Source of the DNA: Epiperipatus broadwayi
Lineage: Eukaryota; Onychophora; Udeonychophora; Euonychophora; Peripatidae
Assembly (NCBI GenBank): GCA_028023455.1
Contig: JAQFVV010000443.1
Coordinates: 62,001-126,000, forward strand
Direction: 5' to 3'
Length of the DNA stretch: 64,000 bases
Part shown: positions 1 through 13,430 of the stretch, piece after piece
How positions within the stretch are numbered: position 1 is the first letter of the stretch
How the letters are laid out: each line of letters starts with the position of its first letter
Program-made: the position numbers and the translations under genes
Notes under the pieces: generated by a model
Databases searched by the model: none
What the model was told of the DNA's origin: nothing
Seen by the model: only the letters and a program-made list of their open reading frames with translations

Positions 1-3000
1 TAAATAACCATATTATTCGAATTTTTAAAATATATTCTACTGGAGATATATATATATATTTATGTGTGTGCATATTATGATAGATAGATCCAGTATAAGC
101 TTATAAGGTATGTGACTTAAAAAAAAATTATTACTTTGAAATAAAGATAAACTATAAACAAATTGTTTTAACACCTACTTATAAAAGTTATTGATATTGT
201 GATACTATAATCGTATTTATACTTAGAAATGTAATGTAGTGACTTTATTTATTCATAGGCAGCATTATTTATAAAATATTTGTAATTGTTTTTATGTTTC
301 TCATTTAAATATGGGCAGCTAAGATATACATTAGATTCAAATTTTAGTAATATATAATATTAATAATCATTTATTTTATAATAAGGGTAACAGGATGTGT
401 GTGCATGAATATTTAAAATAATGGAGAAATACTTTATCAGTTTTAATATACAAAATTAAAAGCTTGTGAAGCACTTGAAAGAGAAGCTATAGAGATTCAA
501 AAATTATTAAACGAAATTTAATATTTTGTGTCGTATTTTTCAATATGTCAACATTCGAAAGCCAGCATTGATGAGTGTGAGTTTCTCTTCAGAATAAACA
601 ATATACGACATATACTTGAAAGTAGAGATGAAGCTATATGTTCGAAAAATCCCATGGCAATGCCTACATTAATCAAAGGTGATAAATATATGTATAATAT
701 TCGAAAATGGCCACTACGACCCACTGCTCATTACTACTGCTTGCTTCTACTATTGCTTGCCACTGCCTACTTCTACTGATATATTTATAAAATTTTTATT
801 ACGTGTAAACAATTAATAAACATGGGCGGTTAAACTAAATTTGTTTAGAAGTTCACTAATCTTTCAACTACTTGGTTAATTTTTCATTTGGCATGAAAAA
901 CATCTTCGAATCATATATTTAAAAATAATCTACTTCACTATCCCAAGAAGAAATACATAAAAAATCAATTGTTATAGAATTTACTAAAAAATTCCAAGAA
1001 ACTGCTAATTAAATTTCATCACATCACTGTAATTAATTGTAACTGACTCTTATGAACAATAGACCAAAAGAACTTTAAAAGATTCTCCTCTAAATGCTAA
1101 TGGATCTTTTCTACAATCTCCATTTTTCCTGTGTGTTCATATGAAACTGCTGGGGACAAAACACTTATGAACTTTATTTTTAAAAATAGAACTGTAAAAT
1201 TTAATTATTATTATTTTTTCTTTTTTAAAAAAAACGCTAAATTTATGTAATATATATATATTTATTACTATTATTTTATTATGAAAGTGTGTTTCAGCAT
1301 TTTCTTCGAGCATGCAAGTATGAAGGACCGGTATTAATGTTTATTTAAAAATTATACAATTAAATTGCATACAGCACATTTATTTTGTGTGAAAAAATTA
1401 AGCTTGGATGAATGAAATTTACTTGTAATATGTTTTCAATAGTTAAGTGAAATTTTGTAATAAAATATTGGTTCTTTATTGAAATATTAAATATGTGTTG
1501 CTCTAAACTTATGTAGATAATATTTTATATTTTTGGCTATCCTTTGCATTGTATATATATATTAAAAAGATGAAGTATTCCTCTTATGTATAGTATATAG
1601 AGAATTATGTGCACATGTACATTTTGTAGCTAAGCCACTTGGTAAATCAGCATATCATATGGCATTACTGTTATAGTATATTTGAAGATGATGTTTATAG
1701 AAATATATTGAGGTTTAATCAGAATAAATTATATTTAGTGGACTAAGATTAAGTTAGTTGAATCACCAACTTGAGAAAAGATATTCATGATTTATTTAAA
1801 ATTTTATTCAATACTAAGCAATTTTATACTTAATAAAGTATAATCTTTGTTATTATTTATGAAGGACTAAATATAATGGATAAACATCGTACATAGGAAT
1901 GCTGCTTTCACATGTAAAAGTATTGAATGTAGTTTGGACTCAATAAAGTGACCTTTGATTCCGACTTACGTTAATGATTGTGTTCTATGTATTTAGATAT
2001 TCCATATTTATTACATCTCATAACTCTTTTTTATTATTGTCTTTAAAACATTTAAATTTCTTAACATGTAGACTAGCTTAATAACTTTTAATAGAGTTGC
2101 AACATATATATATATGTTTAAACATATATATTATATAAAGTGCAATATTATCTAAAATCTTCTGTAACTGCAAATGCATAAAACCAAATGGCACAGATAT
2201 ATGACAGTCATATTATAAATTCTTATTGGGCACTTTGATAAATGATAAAAAAACTTACATAAAAAATAATTTGAAAACGATAAATGAAAAAGAATACAAA
2301 AAATAGTTGCACAATGTTAATAGTACAGTGAAATACCATAGTGGGATAGGGAAAAAAAAAAAAATTAAAGAAAACTGTGGTTAGAAGTATGAAATGATTG
2401 AAATGAATGATATGTTTTTATAAAAAAAATCCCATGCTAATAATAAACACATAACTTTAAAAAAAATCACAGAACAAAGTTATAGAAAGCTTCATGTAAT
2501 AACAATAGATTTCAATGACATTATGTTTTAATATAATTTATATTTAGTAACAGTATTAAATGTGTATATGCAGATTCTGGATCTGACACACATTTGCATA
2601 TTGCAATTTAATAATGATCAAATTGAAATTATCTTTGGAAACAATAAAGAAAATTGAGATTTTAGAAAAATAAATTAATGTAAATAGTGATAAAATGATT
2701 AAAAAATAAATTCAAATAAAAAATTTAGGATAATTTTAAAACACTGCAATAAAAACATATCATAAAAAATAAAAAGAAAATTGGATTAATAATGGGACTA
2801 AATAAAATAGCATAGAGAAGAGGAAATTATGATACAAAATAAACTCAAAATAAAGTTGTTTGAAAAATGCATATTTATGCAGGAAGTTAAGTTTTAATGT
2901 ACAATATAATAAAATAAAACAGTTTGGATGTAAAAAAAATAGAATCACTCTAATAAAATAATAATTAAAAATAAAAATGCTGAATTATTAATAAACAAAA

Positions 3001-3100
3001 AGAATGCTTAAAAAAAAAATCACAGGAATTTAGAAATAATTTGTACGATAAATATAACAAGCCTTCACTAAATTTAATTTAAACAGATGAGAAAAAATAA
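1..3100. other. AT-rich stretch, no gene seen
   Basis: Apart from the short repeat at 458-521 and TA microsatellites, nothing is recognised. The 83-codon ORF at 528 is low complexity at its end (CTACTGCTTGC repeats) and has no coding motif. The remaining KANSL2 3' exons were looked for here and not found. Confidence 0.6.
458..521 (+). repeat. short protein-like repeat, copy 1
   Basis: AAATTAAAAGCTTGTGAAGC and onward would encode KLKACEALEREAI. A second copy is at 32,396. Differences between the copies in the first 40 bp are mostly at third codon positions. Confidence 0.45.
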
Positions 3101-3149
3101 GCTGTACAATAATAATAAAAATTCTGTAGAAAAAGAATAGCCAAGCATA

Positions 3150-4450
3150 AAAAATCAAAAAGGTTTCAGTTAACTTATTAAAGATAATAATAAAAAAAGA
3201 TTTAAAGAGATCAGCTTATGATTATATTCTAACTTACACTCACAAGAGTAAGTTATAATCGATTAAGATTTAAGTCAAGAAAAGACAAATAATATAAAAC
3301 ATTAAGATTTTAGAACAAGACTGATGATGTGTTATAAAATGTTCTGAATAAACATATTTCCAAAAGTTGACATGTTTTCCATCCAAAGATTAGTAATACA
3401 TTAGTACAAAAAATAAATAAAAAAACACAATTATTTATTAATCAAATTATGGGAAGAAAGAGAAATGAGATTGGAAACTTATTTGAGTCAAGGGAATTGT
3501 GAAAATAAGATTAGTAATGAGATTTATTGTTTAGAGAAGAAAAAGGAGATTAAGATTCGTTTCATTGACTTTGAAAATTAACATTTATAAAACTAAATTA
3601 GATAATTTTGGTAGAAAAAAAAAGCATGGAGGAAAAAGATTTAGATATTTCGGTAAGATTAAAAAATCTTCTCACTAAAAAAGTAAATATAGAAAGATGA
3701 AAAGCAAATATGTTGTCTACTGTTTCTAAAATGTCAAGATAAATTATTAAACTTATTTTAATAATAACAAGAGCAGAATGGAGCAAAAGATACATTATAC
3801 CAGATTTGCTGATAATAAGACTGCACTTTAAAATACTGAAAATGAGTTTAAAAAAAATATCACACTGATAAATAAATTGTAGAAGATTTAGGATGAAAAC
3901 TCCAAATAAAACTCAAGCAAAGAAAATAAATAATGTGTTGAAAAGATCAAGAGTAAGTTCTGAAAAAGAAGTTATAAAACAAGTTATTTCTTTAAAGTAT
4001 TTGTGTATTTGGATAAATGATAGTAGAAGTAGTGTTAAAAAAATTAAAAATAAAAATTACAATGAATATATAGGCTGTTTTTTATTTATGGTTTATTCAC
4101 ATTAATTTTTTTTTTTTTAATATTTATTATTTTATATAAAGCATAAATTGTTTAATTAGAAAAAAGATTAAAAGACTTAGAAATGTGGATCTGAAAAGAA
4201 TATCAAAGATAAGAAAGATTAGTAATACATAGTATAAAAAATAAAATAAAAAACAATTTTTTATAACTCAAATTATAAGATTAAAGATGAATTAGACTGG
4301 GCATGTATTTGAGTCAAAGAAATTGTGAAAAATATATAATATTGTATAGGGTAAAGATATATGGATAAGAAAAAAGCTGATGATCTTAAAGAAGCTAGTG
4401 ATTGTCAGCGTTTGACAAAAAGACAAAGGACAGTAAAAGATGGGAGGTGG
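3150..4450 (+). mobile_element. decayed LINE (non-LTR) 3' region
   Basis: The plus strand encodes scattered pieces that look like the part after the reverse-transcriptase palm of RTE/CR1-type LINEs. They include a piece like VIKQVISLKYLCIWIND followed by SRSSVKKIKNKN (about 3,970-4,060), which resembles the common FKYLG..I..DGR...EI..RI block. Another is ASDCQRLTKRQRTVKDGRWQ near 4,390-4,455, resembling the usual last residues of such ORFs. Two A-rich stretches, about 3,355-3,520 and 4,200-4,340, are similar to each other in direct orientation, so two truncated copies or an internal duplication are likely. Stops and frameshifts are everywhere. Family assignment is uncertain. Confidence 0.4.
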
Positions 4451-4545
4451 CAGATAATGATTACTGTAAATTTATCACTATTACATACACACACACAAAA
4501 GGGTATATAATAAAATTAACATAAAATGCAATTATAAAAGGATAC

Positions 4546-4794
4546 GATCCCAACAATATTTTGATAAAGGAATGACTGGAGCCTTACACCTGTTACCATT
4601 TATTACTACTAAACATTTTGGACTTAAAGGTGGTTTATAATTCTGTCCTTCTGTTAAAGCTACCCGTTTCTCCCTAGCTCTACGCTGTAAGATTGCTTCC
4701 TTTCCATGTCGTTTATGGTAACGCAACATAGCTTTTAACTTCTTATATTTAGGTAATTCATCTTTACTTTTCCGAGCTGAGCTATAAATGCTAG
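4546..4794 (-). CDS. KANSL2: KANSL2 exon with start of second zinc cluster
   Basis: A 249-nt exon: two bases, 82 codons, one base. It encodes a basic helical stretch (KYKKLKAMLRYHKRHGKEA, then LQRRAREKR), then a zinc-cluster start with Cys in KCLVVINGNRCKAP and in PLSKYCWD. Known KANSL2 proteins carry the same order: RRY..R.G.EALL, then C..C....LP...HC..HI. The acceptor is TTTTTAATTTTAG. I place the donor at C|GTATCC because reading on gives Arg-Ile-Leu-Leu-stop, whereas a splice after GATC lets the next exon supply the expected Asp-His-Ile. The remaining exons are not visible between 1 and 4,545 and presumably lie to the left of the window. Confidence 0.9.
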
Positions 4795-4799
4795 CTAAA

Positions 4800-5960
4800 A
4801 TTAAAAATATGCAAAATTAAAAAAAAAAAATTTAATACAAATAAACGAATAACATTGATGAAAAAAACGTATGAAACAAAATTCACTAATATAAATACTA
4901 ATTATAAATTTTAAGTAGTTATATATACATATAACTTATATAAAACAAAATATAATTGATTAAATGCAAATTTCTTAAGCAATTTATATATATATATATA
5001 ACATTTAAACACAACAAGAGAATATTAAGTGCAATTAATTACAGAAAATTTGTTTTACTTACGAATATATAAAATAATTAATAATTTTTATTTTGATTCA
5101 TAAAAAAATTTAATACACCAAAAATATTGCTTTAAAAAAAATACAAGAGTGATGATGGTGGATAATTATGATCTAGCAAAGTTGGAAATCATTCACCAGT
5201 TTATAGTTTAATTTTTCCAAACAGAAAAAAATAAATAAAACATTTGATAATAAAAAGAAAACAAATAAACTTAATTTTGAGATGTGAAAGATCTTTCTGC
5301 AATAACATTCAAATATATTATTAAAAAATAATATTTTCAGATCTTTTGTTAATTTTATTCACTTTCAATTGTTACAAATGATTTACATATATATGTCTAT
5401 AAATAAATTAATGAAGTCCTACTATTAATATAAAAATGTAGTATTTTTAGACACTTTAATTCATTTAGTTATTAAAGATGATTTATATATAAAATATTTT
5501 TAAAAAATGAAAACAAACATTTATATTCGATTTCAAAAAGGCATTTTGAAATCCATAACAATGAAATTCCATTACCTAAAAATAACATTAAATAAGGATA
5601 AATTATTTATATATTATACAATTCACTTAAATAAATAAATATCAAAATTTTAGAATTATTTAGCTGTGTAATAGGTAGTTGCTTATAACTTTTAAGCGTC
5701 AATATGGTGTAAGCATACATTTCCCCCCCTTTTCCCTTCTCTACAACCATATTACTTTTAATTTTTTGATTATGTAAACAAGCAAAACAATTTGTTCATT
5801 TTGATATAGAAATTAATACAAGTAGAATATGTTTTCAAAGATTAAATAATAGACTCATAAATATTTAATTTTATTTTATTAAGTCTAGCATATATTATTT
5901 TTGTATATCAAAAATCTAATTTTGTATTTTACATACATTAATCCATTAAGATTTTAAAGT
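4800..5960. other. KANSL2 intron start, no gene seen
   Basis: Very AT-rich, with T and TA tracts and one C run at about 5,721. Begins with the acceptor tract of the 4.79-kb exon. Confidence 0.6.
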
Positions 5961-5969
5961 TAAGTTTTA

Positions 5970-6590
5970 TGATGGTAATTGCAATCTTCTAAAAGACAAA
6001 CCCAGTATGTAAACCTTAACCATCATCTTAATTCATTTTTTTTGCACCTCGCTCTACTTTTAAATACTATTACTCTCTCCTTAAAATTATCAATTAATTT
6101 ACTTATGCTACTAGATAACTTTTTATTATCTATCAACAGCCCACTCTCCTTACTATCTATCTCTAGAAATATGCCCAATCCAATTCTTCTATTTTACAAT
6201 TATCTCAATAAATAATCTCATTTCATTTATAGTTTTCAATATTTCCCTATTGCTAAATTTATTCTTCACATTATCATACAAATCCATATCTCTAAACATT
6301 TCACTGTCTTCACTTTTTCTAATTATCAAAGTTTTTGATGTCTATAAAATTAATTCTTCAAACAAGATATTTTAAAAGTCTATTTCTTAAATATAAATTT
6401 AATAGGTTACAAAACATTCCTACTATATCCTTAATATAAGCTTATTTAACTATTATAATTCTTATTTTAAAATCTATGCTTTTTTATTTCATCACTTCCA
6501 TCTAAATGTATTGTTTTAATCTGCACTCCAAGTTTTTCATAAATTTCATCAATCACATTGAAACTACTAATTACATCTGTACACATAAGA
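5970..6590 (-). mobile_element. possible LINE reverse-transcriptase debris
   Basis: The minus strand reads IDDTSYV near 6,600, then in another frame a 40-residue open stretch with DEIYEKLGVQIKTIHLDG, then AT-rich broken reading frames. This resembles the palm (ADD-type) and following segment of a LINE reverse transcriptase, but with Ile for Ala and a frameshift. There is no terminal structure. This is a weak call and chance is not excluded. Confidence 0.2.
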
Positions 6591-6619
6591 AGTATCATCT
6601 ATGGATGGAAAATATAAAC

Positions 6620-8440
6620 TGAAAAAGTGTGACAGTAAGCAGAAATGTCAATCAGCAACACATTGGGTGTCAATAAGTGCTTAATCTATATAGAAACTTT
6701 ACTAAAGAATTCACTGTAAATAAGAGATTAATTAAATAAGACATTAATTAAATAATTTTAGTAAATATATTTTTTTGAAAAGCAATGTAATTATTTTAAG
6801 TTCAATATCAAAGTTTTAATTAAACGATTAAAGGTGTTTAAAACACATTGGAAGTAGTTAAATTCAAAGGTTTTTTTTTAAAGTAAATGATTTTGGTAAT
6901 TATATTTTTGAAGAACAGCATAATTAAGTTGATTATATTCAATACAAGATGCTATGAGGATCTTGAAGTGTGTTTATCAAATTCCATAAAAGGTAGAAAA
7001 AACAAAACAATTGTTGTGAAATTATATAATTCACCCTGCTACCAATTCTTGGAAGGAGTCAGACTGTTATTTTTCATTGATTTCTCTTTACAATAAATAA
7101 CTTGGTATTGTGAACCACCAATAACATTTCAATGCCAGAAAAAACAAAAATAAAAAAAATGACATAATTTGTTTTGCATATAAAACTACCAAATGCTAAA
7201 GTGCAATGGAATAAAATTTATCTATATTATAAAGTGCTGTACAATGTATTAAGGCTAAATTAATGGTGCCATAGGGATCGAAGACCACTAATTCTAACCA
7301 TGGAAGCATGATAACCTCATTCGCTTACTCTTATAAAGCCTAAAGAAACATCCATCATCCTATATCAAATGTCTACACGTGAATCAAGAGAAATATTAAC
7401 AGGAGAAAATCGAGACAGTATTGTTACAAGCATTTTTAGGTAGAAATTCCAGCGAAGGATCAATTTTTATCTAAGAAGATTCGTATGGAAATTATACAAT
7501 GTATGTATGAAGGACATTGTTGAAGAACACACAGATAACAACAATCAAGATGATTATATAGAAATTTAATTTTGTTATGTTTAATTACTATATATATTTA
7601 TTTTGTTATTATTTTTATTTCCATGCTTGGAAGCCAAAATGGCTACATATTGGAAGAGTCGATTGTAAGTGTAAGCAGAAGCAAGAAGGGGGAATTGTTA
7701 GGTTTATTTGAACATTTTTCTTTGGTTATAAATAAAATTTAGATCAGCTTATCCTCCTTAACAATTTGGCAATGAACATCATGATGTGGGATAAAAGGTA
7801 AGATTTTTAATATTACATGCTCGCATTTATTACAGGACAAATTTATGTTATTTGTTTATTGTTAATTAATAACCGTTATATGTTCATTTTTTCTTTTTTC
7901 CAGTATGAATGATTAATCTTCTTGTCTGGATGATCTTTCTATCTATAGTAGGGATTTACATATGGATGGGGGGGGGTCCCAAAAGGATTAAGTATCATTA
8001 ACCTGGATTGGACAGTGAAGCTACGGCAAATACCAGCATAGTAATTTAAATTAGCTAATTAGCTTCATGGTTGTCTAAAATTTATAATAATTTTTTTTTT
8101 TTGCTTTGTAAATAATTGGTGCCAAGTATTGAACTTCTACCATTGGGTTAGCATGAGAATGTTAATTATATTCAGAAACAATATGGTAGAAATCCAAACC
8201 TGACACAGCCAATTAAATTGTTTACTATTGTTAAAACGTTCTGAAATTATTTTTTTTGTTATTTTATTTCGTTACATAATAAAATGTTATAGCACCTATA
8301 TCAAATTGGTCTCAAGTTTATTAAAACAACCTTGCATTCACTAATTAAGATGTAGTTTGGAAATATATTTGCATATATCTCATTCTATACACAATAATAG
8401 TGAAAAGTATTGGGAGGATATATAAATCAATTGTAACCTA
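6620..8440. other. intronic stretch, mostly unassigned
   Basis: Apart from the LTR-like segment near 7,700 and a somewhat GC-richer block at 7,250-7,550 (open pieces such as STRESREILTGENRDSIV), nothing is recognised. A G run lies at about 7,970. Confidence 0.5.
7570..7800 (+). repeat. possible remnant LTR with polypurine tract and primer-site-like flank
   Basis: A purine run (AGAAGGGGGAA, about 7,684) is directly followed by TGTTAGG. A stretch of only 68 bp ends in CCTTAACA at 7,763, giving inverted ends TGTTAGG/CCTTAACA. Downstream comes TTTGGCAATGAAC and ATGATGTGGG, which resembles the segment after the 5' LTR in many Gypsy-type elements. An LTR flanked by internal sequence on both sides would mean a tandem or deleted element. 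68 bp is too short for a complete LTR, so this is tentative. Confidence 0.25.
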
Positions 8441-8815
8441 TATAGAGGTACAATAGTTGTTGGCTTGTGTAGGTTCATCTCTGAAGAGAGTCAAAGACAA
8501 AAATTACCCATGAGTTTGAATATCGAGGCATAACGGAATCAAAAAGGGTGTGTGGGTGAGATGTGGATGACTTAGCCCAAATTGTATCTAGGTTTAATGA
8601 GTAGATATATAACTAACCCATTGGAGGTGAATACAATCAAAGGTTATGCATTTCATCGCACCATCGACGGCATCCTACCAGAAAGCCATAGATCCAACCG
8701 TAGTAAGATGAGCTCCCCTTCTCTTCTAGAAGTGTCCGGCCCGTTACATATTGGGATCACATATACACTTCACAAGGAGCACAGTCTGATCCATTACATC
8801 ATATTTCCAAAAAAC
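8440..8815. repeat. unclassified sequence of higher GC
   Basis: A block of noticeably higher GC than its surroundings, with CpG dinucleotides (for example around 8,660-8,760). It contains a 78-codon plus-strand ORF that shows no recognisable motif. Composition suggests an inserted repeat or a degraded gene fragment. I cannot name it. Confidence 0.3.
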
Positions 8816-8819
8816 TAGT

Positions 8820-10079
8820 TTCAATAGATTTTCAAAGTTCTTTATGATCAATTTATATTCCTATAGGTGTTAAATCAACTATATCAAAAATGACCTCACT
8901 TCTACATCTCCATTATCTCCAGTATTATTGACAATTTTATATTGCTCATGGATGTCGGATTCTAAATCTCTGGAGTTAATAGCCATATTTATAGATATGA
9001 ATATTTTGTTTATGTCACAACATACTACTAACTACCATCTTAACAAATAATAATTGAAAAACTGTTTGCCTAGAAATTATCAACAGATAAATCAATGTCA
9101 TTAATTTTTCACAATAATTTCCAATACTTTTCAGCCTTCTATACATATTTCTTTCATTAAAATTAGAATCACAATTGATGAAAAAATAAAATTTAAATTC
9201 TATCTGTACTTATATGATGTTATGTAAATAAAAATTATTGTCATAATTGATAAATCATCTTGATTTTTTACACATCATTGTCAATGATAAATTAAATGGT
9301 AACATATTTTTACAACAGTGAAACTAATTTATTGAATTAGCATTTTTAAAATTGTAGACAATAAATGAACTGTGAAAATTTTTATCAAATTTTATACATG
9401 GTGCCTCAATATTACATCCTTCATAAAAATATGCTGGGATCACTATTTCAATTGAGACACAGTCTACACTCAAGAGTTTCATTTTTTCTCAAATAGAGAT
9501 TAATTTATGTGTACATTGCAAATACCTTAATTAGAAAAACATGGAGTTGCTTTCTTCCAAGTTATGGTATTTTATATAAATCCAGAATGGAGAATAAATG
9601 AACAATGATATAAATATAATGGATTGAATGTTATTTAAACTGTTCATGATTTTTTTCTAAAAAAATGTTAAGCATTTTCTATCAAATGATTAGCTAGGCA
9701 TTATGAAATTATAAATAATTTAATAGATTTAGAACCAATTAAAAATTATAGATAAAAACAATTTAATGATTATTCACTGAAATATATAAAAAATGTTACT
9801 CAGATTTAATAATTCAAAACATTCTACACTCGTTATTTGCATAATGTACTTATCGGTATATATATAATTTTAACATTACAAAAAAAAAAAAAAGAAGTCA
9901 AGCTTAATATTAATTATAGTGATTTGCTAGAATTTAGTAACTTTTTTGTGTAATATTATTTACAATAAAAAAAAAAACATTAGCAATTTTGCTATCCTCT
10001 TTTTGACATTTTTTTATTTTCAGCTTCATTATCAGAATTTGCTTTTAGTTATATTCTTGCTAAAAAAAATTCTGACAGT
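8820..10079. other. AT-rich stretch, nothing recognised
   Basis: No ORF, terminal repeat or RNA signal seen. Poly-A runs at about 9,880 and 9,970. Confidence 0.5.
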
Positions 10080-12054
10080 TTTATAATTTCAGATTTTTTC
10101 AATATAAAATGTTTTGGGCATTGTACAAATAAAGAAGCAATGTTATCAAATCAATTTGATGCCATTCATTAATTTTAGCATCTAATGCATTTATTAGTTT
10201 GAAACTAATTTCAGTTTCTAATGGTTTTAATTCATTTAGTAAAAATTTGCAAATGCCTTTATTCTGTTGTGAGTCATACTGGTTTTAAAACTTTGTAAAG
10301 CTCTATAATTTGAGCATAATAAGTCTCATTCTACATATGTGAAACATTGAGATTATTTAAAGAAAGTATAATACACTCTTTCAAAAGATATAAGCTATTC
10401 CACCTTGTTTTACAATCAAAATTAAAGTTAATTTCTTTCTCTTCTGTTGATTAACATAATTTTGGTATGTGCTATCTCTAAGGGGTAACTTTTTGAAGAA
10501 TTTTGAAATATTCTTAATTTGAAAAATTGTCTGTTATCAGATAGTACACACAGTTGATAGGGATCATCAAGTTCTTCATCAAGACTTTATATAATCTTTA
10601 TTTTCCAATTTTTTATTTGTAATATATGTATCTAATTTATATAATATAACTGAGGCAGCTAAGTGAACAGCATGCAAGTAGCATAACTGATTTATTATTG
10701 GTGATAAATGGTCAAATTTACGCATTATGGTGGCACCATCATTTGTAGCTGCAAATATTAATCCAAATAAAGAATTTGAAGTCACTCCAATATTAGATCT
10801 AAAGTTTTTATGGCATCACAAGCACTAGCTATTGGAACAAAACCTGAATTAAATTCGTCAAAATGGATTTTGTTTGCTAGTCTGCTCATGTAAACTTGTA
10901 GAAAAAATTTTTCATTGCTTCTTAATACTATCTAAATCAGTTAAAATTTCCATTTCAGCATTATCATAAAATATACAAATGAGGTCCATTACTAGAGACT
11001 TATTTTTTGATAATGAATACCCTTTTTGTTGCAGAGATTCTTGTATGAATGAATTTGTTGAAATACTGTTTTTTTGACAATCCATTTAATGCAGCAAGTT
11101 TCGCTACAAATTCTTCTAAACTAGCTTTTTCACGAAATTAAAAATAATTGCCTGTTTTTGTGAACAAAATGAAGGCCCAGAGGTTTCTTTCTCAATAATA
11201 ATTTGTTTTCTTGTTTCTTAATATTTTATGAAGTGTTTTAAGATGATTATGAAGACTGCTCATAGATGATTCTTTACAGCTCATCATTTTACTACAATGT
11301 TTGCAATGGGCTTTATTTGGCCCAATTATTATAAAATGTTCCCAAACTTATTTGACTGATTCGTTTTAGACTAAAAATAAATAAAATATTTTTACTATTG
11401 ACATTGATCTACAAATTACAGTTCTCATAGAAAAGTACTCAGTTATTTGCATTTATCATAAAACTATAAATATTTATGTTAAAAAATATTTAATATTTTA
11501 ATATATTAGAATATTCGCTATGATGAATTCAATCAAAAAGTTTTTATGAAATTTTTAAACATATTTACATAAGTTTATTTTAGTGTCTTTAAAATAGTAA
11601 CTATTAAATTACTTATTCCCACTAATTATGACAAGCATGCACTACTCAGATCACAGATTTAAATCAAATGATTCAATGGATAACTTTTCTTCTGTCTTTC
11701 TTTTACAATTATTAATAATGGTGGATGGAATTTTTATATAAGAGTTTTATGAAACATTTTAAAAAAATGTTACGCAGACCCTTCAAATCTAACAACTGAT
11801 GTATATTTCTTAATGAAGACTTCATTTGAAATAAAGTCATAAATGTTTTTATATTAAAATCGATTTATTTGAAACAATTGGTCTTTTGTAAATTTTATAC
11901 TTCCGTAGACTAAAGGTCATAAGCACATTACAAAATAAGATTTCATTTTTAAAAATAATTTTTGCATTAAAACTGGTTTTTTATGTTTAAAACCGGTTTT
12001 CAAATTTAACATATTTTAGTAAAAAAAATCAGTTTTGAAAACTGTGAAACCCTA
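10080..12054 (-). mobile_element. hAT transposon, degraded transposase and 5' terminus
   Basis: A decayed hAT element read on the minus strand. The 5' end on the right (about 12,054) begins CTAGGGTTTCACAG and has several AAAACCGGTTTT-like subterminal motifs down to about 11,965. A BED zinc finger is readable at 11,355-11,240: VWEHF, then CKHCSKMM and LHNHLKTLH, giving C-x2-C-x(n)-H-x4-H. The catalytic region holds ATNDGATIMRKFDHLSP and QLCYLHAVHLA (10,785-10,640), the usual block of this hAT group. Further on is NFDCKTRWNSLYLLKE (about 10,440-10,390), the conserved TRWNS motif. Stops and frameshifts separate these blocks, so it is inactive. No left terminus was identified. Confidence 0.75.
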
Positions 12055-12099
12055 GCTTACATATTATGTGTCTAAAGATTTAAAGTTATAAATCAAGTT

Positions 12100-12853
12100 A
12101 ACCCTTCAATTGTTTTAAATTAACTTGGAGCTACTCACTTTTTGATTAAATCAATTTTTTTTGCTTATTTGAACTAATGAAAGGATGCAGATAATAAATC
12201 TATAAAAAAACTTGTCAATCATTACCAGATCTTTAGATTGGTTTCATAGATACAATTCCATATTTTAATTAAAAGAAGTAATAGAAAAATCTATTCAAAT
12301 ATTTACTGAGGAACCAAAAGAAAAAAACAACAAATCTTAAAACGTTTAAAGTGAAGTTTACGAAGCAACAAATAAAAAAATAAAGAATTTAGACATTATT
12401 TAAAGCTTTAAAAATGATAAAACCAAGCTCAATAACTAGTGAGCATATTTTTTTGATATGTAACTAAAATTAGAACAAGATCAATCTGTAGATGCATTAT
12501 ATCTTTTAAAGTCATATTTTCTTAAGAGAGCAACTAAAATCTAACAATTTATATAAATTTTTTTAGTTATTTATTTGAGATACATTTTTGGTTATTTTAA
12601 TCATTATTATTTTTATCTATTTCATTTATATTTTGTTATTTTAATATTTGAATTGTTAATTAATTTTTGTATGTCAATAATCATGCATATTTTGAAATAA
12701 GAAAAAATTATTTTATACATATTTTGAAATAAGAAAAAATTATTTTATAAAATCTTAACTTTATTTTTTACAAATATACGAAAAACAGTTTTTTAAATAA
12801 ATAAGAATTTGAAAACCAGTTTTTTAAAAAGTCAATTTTTGTACAAACCCTAA
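12100..12853 (+). mobile_element. hAT transposon 3' fragment
   Basis: Opposite in orientation to the neighbouring hAT. At about 12,480-12,535 the plus strand encodes QSVDALYLLKSYFLKRA, the very end of the hAT C-terminal dimerisation domain (family pattern IDALCFLKSYF). Just before, at about 12,380, is KKIKNLDII, which fits the segment upstream of it. The copy ends in AAAACCAGTTTT-type repeats and CAAACCCTAACG at about 12,853, the expected hAT terminus. Together with the adjacent minus-strand piece this looks like one family rearranged by inversion, or two nested copies. Confidence 0.6.
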
Positions 12854-12990
12854 CGTGAGTCTTAATTTCTTGTCCCAAACTCTGCAAATACTAAATATGA
12901 CTCTTAATTTCAGGTGTATATAAATTAGAAAATCAAGCAAAAGTTTTATTGTTTGAAAGTTTCAAATCATTTAGTTTGAATAAATATATA

Positions 12991-13430
12991 CACCTGGGTC
13001 TCTTTTTATATGGTAGATAGGTTTCGCATAAAAGAAATCGCACAAAAATAGACTTAACTTACATTAAAAAATGTGGGATACATTCCACAATTTTCAAAAA
13101 TTACATAAAAGCAAAGCAACAAGATAAAATTAATTTAAAATTTGCATAAAAAAAATAAGGAAATAAAGTATGACTAATAAAAAATTTCAAATATTTGAAA
13201 AAAATTGATACAAGACAAACTTTTTTTATTAACTATTTAATTTTATTCAAAACAATGTTTTTATGTGTAATTTATTTTACATTTTTTCATACATATTTTA
13301 ATCATTATTGTTATTTGACAATATGTAGGTACGTTTGTGAACTGATAAGAAATCAGATTCGTCACAAGAGAAAATAAAATTAGCGCCAACTTCAGTCTCA
13401 TGCTGTGTTTAATTAACCAACAGATACATC
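12991..13430 (+). mobile_element. pogo/Tigger-like element, left end only
   Basis: Starts with TA then CACCTGGGTCTC at 12,991 and matches the left part of the complete element at 60,764-61,885 over roughly 430 bp, including the AAAAATAGACTTAACTTACATT block and the run ending GATACAAGACAAAC. No matching right terminus is found. The resemblance fades near 13,430, so the copy is truncated or interrupted. Confidence 0.6.

Noticed and set aside
528-779. 83-codon plus-strand ORF
   Set aside because: Ends in low-complexity CTACTGCTTGC-like repeats, has no family motif or splice context, and lies on the strand opposite to KANSL2.
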